Source of the DNA: IDS-8 sp035304345
GTDB lineage: Bacteria; Pseudomonadota; Gammaproteobacteria; Steroidobacterales; Woeseiaceae
Assembly: GCA_035304345.1 (NCBI GenBank)
Contig: DATGQE010000003.1
Coordinates: 62,001-126,000, forward strand
Direction of reading: 5' to 3'
Length of the DNA stretch: 64,000 nucleotides
In this document: positions 59,264-64,000 of the stretch, piece by piece
Layout: each line of letters begins with the position of its first letter
Position numbering within the stretch: position 1 is the stretch's first letter
Program-made: the position numbers and the translations under genes
The notes under the pieces: generated by a model
Told to the model about the DNA's origin: nothing
Seen by the model: only the letters and a program-made list of their open reading frames with translations
Database searches by the model: none

Positions 59264-59437
59264 GGACGCTCCCTGTCCCCAGGTTCCCGGGCACGAGCCT
59301 CGCGCTTGCCCACGGCGGCGGCAAGCCGCAAATCCGTCCGGCCTGACGAGAATGAGGATGACCGGCGGCCGCTGGCGCGAATGCCGCCCGGCGGGCTAAG
59401 CTCTCCCGCTCCGTTCGAGCCCGGCAGCTTCCTATAC

Positions 59438-60661
59438 ATGGCCCAACCGAACATCATCGTCGGTGTCACCGGCAGCATCGCCGCCTACAAGGCCCCGGAG
59501 ATCGTGCGACGGCTGAAGGACGGCGGCGCGGCCGTGCGCGTCGTGATGACGGCCGCAGCGACGCACTTCATCACCCCGACGGCGCTGCAGGCCGTCTCCG
59601 GCGAGCCCGTCCGCCGCGACCTGTGGGACGAGGCCGCGGAAGCCGCCATGGGCCACATCGAGCTCGCCCGCTGGGCGGATCTCGTGCTGGTCGCACCGGC
59701 GACGGCCCAGGTCCTGATGCGTCTCGCCAGCGGGGCGGCCGACGACCTGTTGAGCACGCTGTGCCTCGCGACGGAAGCGCCCGTGGCCGTCGCGCCCGCG
59801 ATGAACCGCGTGATGTGGGCGCATCCCGCCGTCCAGGCGAACCGCCGCACGCTGGAAGAGCGTGGCGTGCACATCTTCGGCCCCGGGACCGGCGGGCAGG
59901 CGTGCGGGGAGTTCGGGGAGGGCCGCATGCTCGAGCCCGCCGAGATCGCGAAGCGCGCGCTCGCCTGCCTCTCCCGCCCGGCGGACGGTCCCCTGGCCGG
60001 CCGCACCGTGCTCGTGACGGCCGGGCCCACGCGGGAGGCGATCGACCCCGTGCGTTTCATCAGCAATCGCAGCTCGGGGCGGATGGGCTACGCGATCGCC
60101 GAAGCCGCGCGGGACGCGGGCGCGAAGGTGATTCTCGTGAGCGGCCCGGTCGCGCTCCCGCCGCCGGCGGGCGTCGAGACGGTCTACGCCGAGACCGCAG
60201 AGCAGATGTTCGCGGAAACGCACCGGCACGTCGACGGCGTCGACATCTTCGTAGGGGCCGCCGCGATCTCCGACTACCGGCCCGGCCGCGTGCAGGAGCA
60301 GAAGATCAAGAAGACCAGCGGGGATTTGAAGATCGACTTCGTGAAAACGCCCGATACGCTCGCCTCGGTCGCAAGGCTCGAGAACGGACCGTTCACCGTC
60401 GGCTTCGCCGCGGAGACGGAGAAGCTGAAGGAGCATGCGCTCGCGAAGCTGGAAGGCAAAGACCTCGACATGATCGTCGCGAACCAGGTCGGCGCCGGCC
60501 GGGGCTTCGACACGGAGGACAACGCGGTGGAAGTCTACTGGCGCGGCGGCGAGCGCTCGTTCCCGCTGATGGACAAGCAGGCGCTCGCGGCCGCGATCGT
60601 GGCCCTCATCGCCGAGCGCTTTCAGGCAACCAGGGCGACGACGGCGGGGAGCCCGGCTTGA
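59438..60661 (+). CDS. coaBC: Bifunctional phosphopantothenoylcysteine decarboxylase/synthetase
   Basis: CoaBC carries out two successive steps of CoA synthesis. The 407-residue protein has the CoaC flavoprotein domain (1-190): GVTGSIAAYKAPEIVRRL, active-site His in AAATHFITP, APAMNRVMW and the catalytic Cys in GGQACGEFGEGRML. The CoaB domain (from about 195) has VTAGPTREAIDPVRFISN, NRSSGRMGYAIAEAA and the Lys-rich QKIKKTSG. The ATG at 59438 matches other family members. The stop overlaps the dut start in a TTGA. Confidence 0.97.
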   Translation: MAQPNIIVGVTGSIAAYKAPEIVRRLKDGGAAVRVVMTAAATHFITPTALQAVSGEPVRRDLWDEAAEAAMGHIELARWADLVLVAPATAQVLMRLASGAADDLLSTLCLATEAPVAVAPAMNRVMWAHPAVQANRRTLEERGVHIFGPGTGGQACGEFGEGRMLEPAEIAKRALACLSRPADGPLAGRTVLVTAGPTREAIDPVRFISNRSSGRMGYAIAEAARDAGAKVILVSGPVALPPPAGVETVYAETAEQMFAETHRHVDGVDIFVGAAAISDYRPGRVQEQKIKKTSGDLKIDFVKTPDTLASVARLENGPFTVGFAAETEKLKEHALAKLEGKDLDMIVANQVGAGRGFDTEDNAVEVYWRGGERSFPLMDKQALAAAIVALIAERFQATRATTAGSPA

Positions 60662-61128
60662 CCGCGCCCGCGAAGCGCAGTATCCGCCTCAGGATACTCG
60701 ACCCGCGGGTCGGCGAGTCGATCCCGTTGCCCGCGTATGCGACGGACGGCTCGGCGGGACTCGACATGCGCGCCTGCATCGACGAGCCGCTGCGCGTCGA
60801 CCCCGGCGAGTCGGTGCTGGTGCCGACAGGGCTCGCGATCCACATCGGCGACCCGGGGCTGGCGGCCGTCCTCCTGCCGCGTTCCGGCCTCGGGCACAAG
60901 CACGGCCTCGTGCTCGGCAACCTGACCGGGTTGATCGACTCCGACTACCAGGGCCAGGTGTTCATCTCCTGCTGGAACCGGAGCGCCAGGGCTTACGAGA
61001 TCCAGCCCGGCGAGCGCATCGCACAGATGGTGTTCGTGCCGGTCGCACAGGTGCGCTTCGAGGTGGTGGACGATTTCGACGCGAGCCGCCGCGGCGGCGG
61101 TGGCTTCGGCCACACCGGCACCCTGTAG
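60658..61128 (+). CDS. dut: Deoxyuridine 5'-triphosphate nucleotidohydrolase (dUTPase)
   Basis: Dut hydrolyses dUTP to dUMP, preventing uracil incorporation and feeding dTMP synthesis. The 156-residue subunit of a homotrimer has all five motifs: ATDGSAGLDMRA (I), PRSGLGHKHGL (II), GNLTGLIDSDYQGQV (III), GERIAQMVF (IV) and RGGGGFGHTG (V, P-loop-like). The start is TTG in a TTGA overlap with coaBC, with GGGGAG six bases upstream. A REP-like repeat lies just after the stop. Confidence 0.96.
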   Translation: MTAPAKRSIRLRILDPRVGESIPLPAYATDGSAGLDMRACIDEPLRVDPGESVLVPTGLAIHIGDPGLAAVLLPRSGLGHKHGLVLGNLTGLIDSDYQGQVFISCWNRSARAYEIQPGERIAQMVFVPVAQVRFEVVDDFDASRRGGGGFGHTGTL

Positions 61129-61132
61129 CCGC

Positions 61133-61160
61133 GCTCGCGCGCCGGTGCGCGCTCCCGTGG
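61133..61160. repeat. REP-like palindromic element (copy 4)
   Basis: CGCTCGCGCGCC followed by GGTGCGCGCTCCCGTGG. It closely resembles the copies at 58035 and 63410. It lies 5 bp after the dut stop codon, between the convergent dut and DUF4124 genes. Confidence 0.5.
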
Positions 61161-61165
61161 CGGCG

Positions 61166-61804
61166 TCAGTCGAGCCCTTTCAGCGCCTTGAAGCGGTCGA
61201 TGTCGTGGTTGAAGCTCGCGACGATGTTCTTTTCGTCTTCGCGGAAACGCTCGAGGTTCTGCCGGTGCCGCTCGATGGTCTCACGCGTTTCCGCGATGTC
61301 GGCGGAGAGCGCCGGATCGATCATCTCCGCGTCCGGATCGTCGTTGTAAGGCCGGTAGCGGGCAGCGATCTCGCGGAGCTGCTCCAGGCGCCGCTCGAGG
61401 TTGCGCAGGTAGAGCTCGGTGACCCGCGCCTGCGCCTTGAACAGCTCCACGCGCCGGTCGCGGTGCATGATGATCTCGTCCACCGAGAGATAGGTCGCGA
61501 GCAGGGCCTGGTCCTGCCGGCGCTGCAGCTCGCGCTGCTCCGCGAGCTCCTGCTGGCGGCGTTCCTCGGCCAGCTCCTCCTCCGACTTCTTGCCGCGAAC
61601 GACGTCGAGCGTGATGCCGTGCGGGTTCAAAATCTCTTTGTCCGCGTCCGCGTACTCGGGCGGCACGCTGTCCCCGTAGTGGACGACACCGTGCTCGTCC
61701 ACCCAGCGATAGAGCTTCTGCTCCTCGGCGGACCACGCCGGTGCGGCCAGGCCCGCCGCAAGTGCGATGCAGATGGTCAGGCGGGCTGTGGCTCTTCGTT
61801 CCAT
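61166..61804 (-). CDS. DUF4124-domain exported protein
   Basis: A 212-residue periplasmic protein with a cleavable signal peptide (ICIALAAGLAAPAWSA) and an N-terminal DUF4124 domain (LYRWVDEHGVVHYGDSVPPEYADADKE, about 30-65), a small domain common in gammaproteobacterial envelope proteins. The remaining 145 residues are highly charged, helical and probably coiled-coil (EEELAEERRQQELAEQRELQR; RRVELFKAQARVTELYLRNLE). The function is unknown. It is 59 bp downstream of pyrE on the same strand and may be co-transcribed with it. Confidence 0.87.
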   Translation of the reverse strand: MERRATARLTICIALAAGLAAPAWSAEEQKLYRWVDEHGVVHYGDSVPPEYADADKEILNPHGITLDVVRGKKSEEELAEERRQQELAEQRELQRRQDQALLATYLSVDEIIMHRDRRVELFKAQARVTELYLRNLERRLEQLREIAARYRPYNDDPDAEMIDPALSADIAETRETIERHRQNLERFREDEKNIVASFNHDIDRFKALKGLD

Positions 61805-61863
61805 CCGGCGACTATCACATACGCCCGCGGCCCCGCAACAGGGACTGGTTCGCGAAATCCGTC

Positions 61864-62526
61864 TCAGCCGGCCCGCGCCGGGGTCTGCACCCCGTAGCGG
61901 CGGCGATAATCGACGACCGGCTGCAGCCAGGCGCCCAGCTCCTCGGAGTCCTCCAGCAGGTCGATCACGTCGGCGAGCTGGACGATGCTGATCACGCGGA
62001 TCCCGAGGTCCTCCTCGAGCTCCTGCACGGCGGAGCGGGAGTCGTCGCCCACTTCCTGCCGGTCGAGCGAGATGACGAGGCCGACGACCTCGCCGCCTCC
62101 CGCGGTGACGATGCGGTGCGTCTCGCGCGCGGCGGTGCCCGCCGTGATCACGTCGTCCACCATCAGCACCTTGCCCGCGAGCGGTGCACCGACGGTCAGC
62201 CCGCCCTCGCCATGATCCTTCGCCTCCTTGCGGTTGTACGCATAGGGCACGTCGATGTCGTGGTGCTCGGCCAGCGCGGCGGCCGCGAGCGCGACGAGCG
62301 GGATGCCCTTGTAGGCGCTGCCGAACAGCATGTCGAACTCGATCTTGGAGTCCACGATGGCGGACGCGTAGTACCGGCCGAGCTTGGCGGCCGCGTACCC
62401 GTTGCTGAACAGGCCGGAATTGAAGAAATACGGGCTCAGGCGCCCCGACTTGAGCGTGAACTCGCCGAAGCGCAGCGCGCCGAGCTCCAGCGCGAGCTCG
62501 AGGAATTCCTGCTTGTAAGCACGCAT
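61864..62526 (-). CDS. pyrE: Orotate phosphoribosyltransferase
   Basis: PyrE converts orotate and PRPP to OMP in pyrimidine synthesis. The 220-residue protein has the PRPP-binding motif VLMVDDVITAGTAARE (about 125-140), FTLKSGRLSPYFFN and AYNRKEAKDHGEGG, the mobile catalytic loop. The ATG at 62526 is preceded by AAGGA; upstream in-frame sequence is unconserved. It is near dut and coaBC, forming a nucleotide/cofactor cluster as in E. coli, but in the opposite orientation to them. Confidence 0.97.
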   Translation of the reverse strand: MRAYKQEFLELALELGALRFGEFTLKSGRLSPYFFNSGLFSNGYAAAKLGRYYASAIVDSKIEFDMLFGSAYKGIPLVALAAAALAEHHDIDVPYAYNRKEAKDHGEGGLTVGAPLAGKVLMVDDVITAGTAARETHRIVTAGGGEVVGLVISLDRQEVGDDSRSAVQELEEDLGIRVISIVQLADVIDLLEDSEELGAWLQPVVDYRRRYGVQTPARAG

Positions 62527-62530
62527 GTCC

Positions 62531-62558
62531 TTGGACCGGAAGAAGGCTTCTGTATTAT
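62531..62558 (+). promoter_or_regulatory. Candidate xthA promoter
   Basis: TTGGAC (62531-62536), a 16-bp spacer and TATTAT (62553-62558) in the 112-bp pyrE-xthA divergent gap; about 80 bp from the xthA start. The -35 matches only three of six bases. Confidence 0.4.
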
Positions 62559-62638
62559 GGGCGCGAACGCCGAGCAGGGCGACCTGCCGGCAAGTATGAC
62601 ACAGAAGGCACAACGAAGGGTTCCTCGAGGGAAGACGC

Positions 62639-63580
62639 TTGTTCCGGGTAATCACGCTCAACGTCAACGGCATCCGCTCCGCCGCACGCAAGGGATTTTT
62701 CGAATGGCTGCGTGCGCAGGACGCGGACGTCGTCTGCCTGCAGGAAACGAAAGCGCAGCAGCACCAGCTCGTGGACCCCTGCTTCATGCCCGACGGTTAC
62801 CACTGTTACTACGCGGACGCGCTCAGGAAGGGCTACAGCGGCGTGGCGGTCTACACCCGGCACGAGCCCGAGGAGGTGGTGCGCGGGTTCGGGGTGCGCG
62901 AGTTCGACGACGAGGGCCGTTACCTCGAGGTGCGATTCGGCGACCTGTCCGTGGTCTCGGTGTACCTGCCCTCCGGCTCCGCCGGCGAAGCGCGCCAGGC
63001 GTCCAAGTACCGCTTCCTGGACGCGTTCTCGCTGCACCTGCGGAGACTGCGGCGCCGGCCGTCGGAATACATCCTGTGCGGCGACTGGAACATTGCGCAC
63101 AAGGAGATCGACCTCACCAACTGGCGGTCGAACCGCAAGAACTCGGGTTTCCTGCCCGAGGAGCGCGCGTGGCTCGACCAGGTGTTCGGCAAGCTCGCGT
63201 TCGTGGACGCGTTCCGCGTCGTGAACCCGGAGCCCGGCCAGTACACCTGGTGGTCGAACCGCGGGCGCGCCTGGGAAAAGAACGTCGGGTGGCGCATCGA
63301 CTACCAGGTCGTGACTCCCGGGCTGAAGGATCGCGTGCGCTCCACCGCGATCTACAAGGCGGAGCGCTTTTCGGATCATGCCCCTCTGGTGATGGACTAC
63401 GATCTCGTCCTCGGTCGCGTGCGCGCTCCCGTGCAGGCGAGGGCGCGCCGCTCACGGGTCGCCGCGGGAGGCGGCCGCGCCGTTCTCCTTGCCGGCAGTG
63501 CCGAGGGCGGCGTCGACCAGGCCGTTGCGGATCATGAACCAGAACAGCAGGATGCCCGGCAGCGCCAGCACCGTGGTTAG
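62639..63580 (+). CDS. xthA: Exodeoxyribonuclease III
   Basis: An AP endonuclease and 3'-5' exonuclease for base-excision repair. The 313-residue protein begins FRVITLNVNGIRSAARKGFF and has Glu36 (VCLQETKAQ), CGDWNIAHKEIDL and the C-terminal catalytic FSDHAPLVMDY. The start is TTG at 62639 with GAGGGAAG upstream. The family normally ends near residue 256; here about 57 further residues of low-complexity sequence follow. They begin at a REP-like repeat (63410) and overlap the convergent ampG by 129 bp. The tail is probably non-functional. Confidence 0.93.
   Translation: MFRVITLNVNGIRSAARKGFFEWLRAQDADVVCLQETKAQQHQLVDPCFMPDGYHCYYADALRKGYSGVAVYTRHEPEEVVRGFGVREFDDEGRYLEVRFGDLSVVSVYLPSGSAGEARQASKYRFLDAFSLHLRRLRRRPSEYILCGDWNIAHKEIDLTNWRSNRKNSGFLPEERAWLDQVFGKLAFVDAFRVVNPEPGQYTWWSNRGRAWEKNVGWRIDYQVVTPGLKDRVRSTAIYKAERFSDHAPLVMDYDLVLGRVRAPVQARARRSRVAAGGGRAVLLAGSAEGGVDQAVADHEPEQQDARQRQHRG
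63410..63433. repeat. REP-like palindromic element (copy 5) in the xthA tail
   Basis: CTCGGTCGCGTGCGCG followed by CTCCCGTG; shares GTGCGCGCTCCCGTG with the copy at 61133. It lies exactly where the conserved exonuclease sequence ends, and reads through as GRVRAPV in the xthA frame. Confidence 0.5.
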
Positions 63581-64000
63581 CAGGTAGAAGCTCGTGTAGC
63601 CCATCGCCTCGATCAGGCCGCCGGCGGTGGTGCCGGTCAGCAGGCGCCCGAGAACGCTGGCTGCCGCCGAGATCAGGGCGTATTGCGACGCGGTGAACTG
63701 CAGGTTGCACAGCGCGGAGAAGTAGGCGACGACCGCCACCCCGCCGTAGCCGCTCGCGAAGTTCTCGAAGCCGATTGCCGCGGCGAGACCGGGGTTCGTG
63801 TGCCCGTAGGCCGCGAGCAGGGCAAAGCTCAGGTTCGAAATGCACATCAGCACCAGCGCGAGCAGCACGGAGTGCTTCAAGCCCATGCGCGTGTAGAGGA
63901 TGCCGCCGACGAAGATGCCCGTGAGATAGGCCCAGAAGCCGAAGCCCACGTCGTACAGCGCGATCTCGTCGTTCGAGTAACCGAGATCGTTCAGTAGCAG
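63452..64000 (-). CDS. ampG: AmpG-like muropeptide permease (3' part)
   Basis: The C-terminal 182 residues of a major-facilitator protein whose start lies beyond the window. Visible are LLLNDLGYSNDEIALYDVGF, several membrane helices, and IGFENFASGYGGVAVVAYFSALCN, with a strongly conserved pattern for AmpG, the inner-membrane importer of GlcNAc-anhydromuramyl peptides in wall recycling and beta-lactamase induction. The polar C-terminus is GTAGKENGAAASRGDP. Its last 43 codons overlap the xthA tail on the opposite strand. Confidence 0.88.
   Translation of the reverse strand: MLLNDLGYSNDEIALYDVGFGFWAYLTGIFVGGILYTRMGLKHSVLLALVLMCISNLSFALLAAYGHTNPGLAAAIGFENFASGYGGVAVVAYFSALCNLQFTASQYALISAAASVLGRLLTGTTAGGLIEAMGYTSFYLLTTVLALPGILLFWFMIRNGLVDAALGTAGKENGAAASRGDP

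Noticed and set aside
1..64000. tRNA, rRNA, CRISPR, prophage or insertion-sequence features
   Set aside because: I looked for tRNA-like arms, tandem spacer repeats, transposase genes and flanking inverted repeats and found none that hold up.

Overview
The window is a dense, very GC-rich stretch of chromosome with about 60 protein genes, frequent GTG/TTG starts, many 4-bp ATGA or TTGA gene overlaps and no gap over 300 bases without a gene. Gene content and order (LysM-dprA-smg-topA-tsaC-hemF divergent from def-fmt-rsmB; ftsY-ftsE-ftsX-rpoH divergent from rsmD-coaD; rpmB-rpmG-radC next to coaBC-dut-pyrE) point to an aerobic gammaproteobacterium outside the Enterobacterales, of Chromatiales, Nevskiales or Steroidobacter-like type. 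The proteobacterial dedicated sortase locus suggests a marine or aquatic habitat. I see no rRNA, tRNA, CRISPR, prophage or insertion sequence.

Layout. 49-7276 (minus): heme (hemF), tRNA t6A (tsaC), topoisomerase I, smg, dprA and a LysM lipoprotein. 7505-14512 (plus): def, fmt, rsmB, a DUF4390 protein and an NtrY/NtrX-type two-component pair. 14538-23513 (minus): a truncated VOC remnant, a CapA-like lipoprotein, a SPOR protein, argS, priA and the three-gene transhydrogenase pntAA-pntAB-pntB. 23697-26294 (plus): an HNH protein, a stand-alone PolA-type 5'-3' exonuclease and a fructosamine-kinase-like protein. 26316-29496 (minus): thiolase, hemH and a VOC protein. 29600-38231: MATE exporter, DUF924 protein, small lipoprotein and glutamate synthase gltBD. 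38238-44562: the dedicated sortase locus, with sensor kinase pdsS and regulator pdsR divergent from the VIT/VWA sortase target and class GN sortase, then a SIMPL-domain protein. 44579-50963: Nudix hydrolase, two more MATE exporters, a DUF883/YqjD-like protein behind a sigma-54-type promoter, glutaryl-CoA-type dehydrogenase, an OmpA lipoprotein and a DUF3465 protein. 50988-64000: rpoH and ftsXEY, rsmD-coaD, mutM, a fatty-acid desaturase, rpmB-rpmG, radC, coaBC-dut, a DUF4124 protein, pyrE, xthA and the 3' part of ampG.

Most genes are core housekeeping. The most informative material is regulatory: a perfect CIRCE (HrcA operator) on the rpoH promoter; a sigma-54 promoter with two tandem upstream palindromes before the DUF883/YqjD-like gene; repeated GCCAC half-sites plus a 15-bp palindrome in the divergent sortase promoter region; an NtrX-type regulator whose AAA+ domain lacks the residues for ATP hydrolysis and sigma-54 contact; and short REP-like palindromes at gene 3' ends that sometimes supply the stop codons or extend the reading frame, as in xthA and the Nudix gene.
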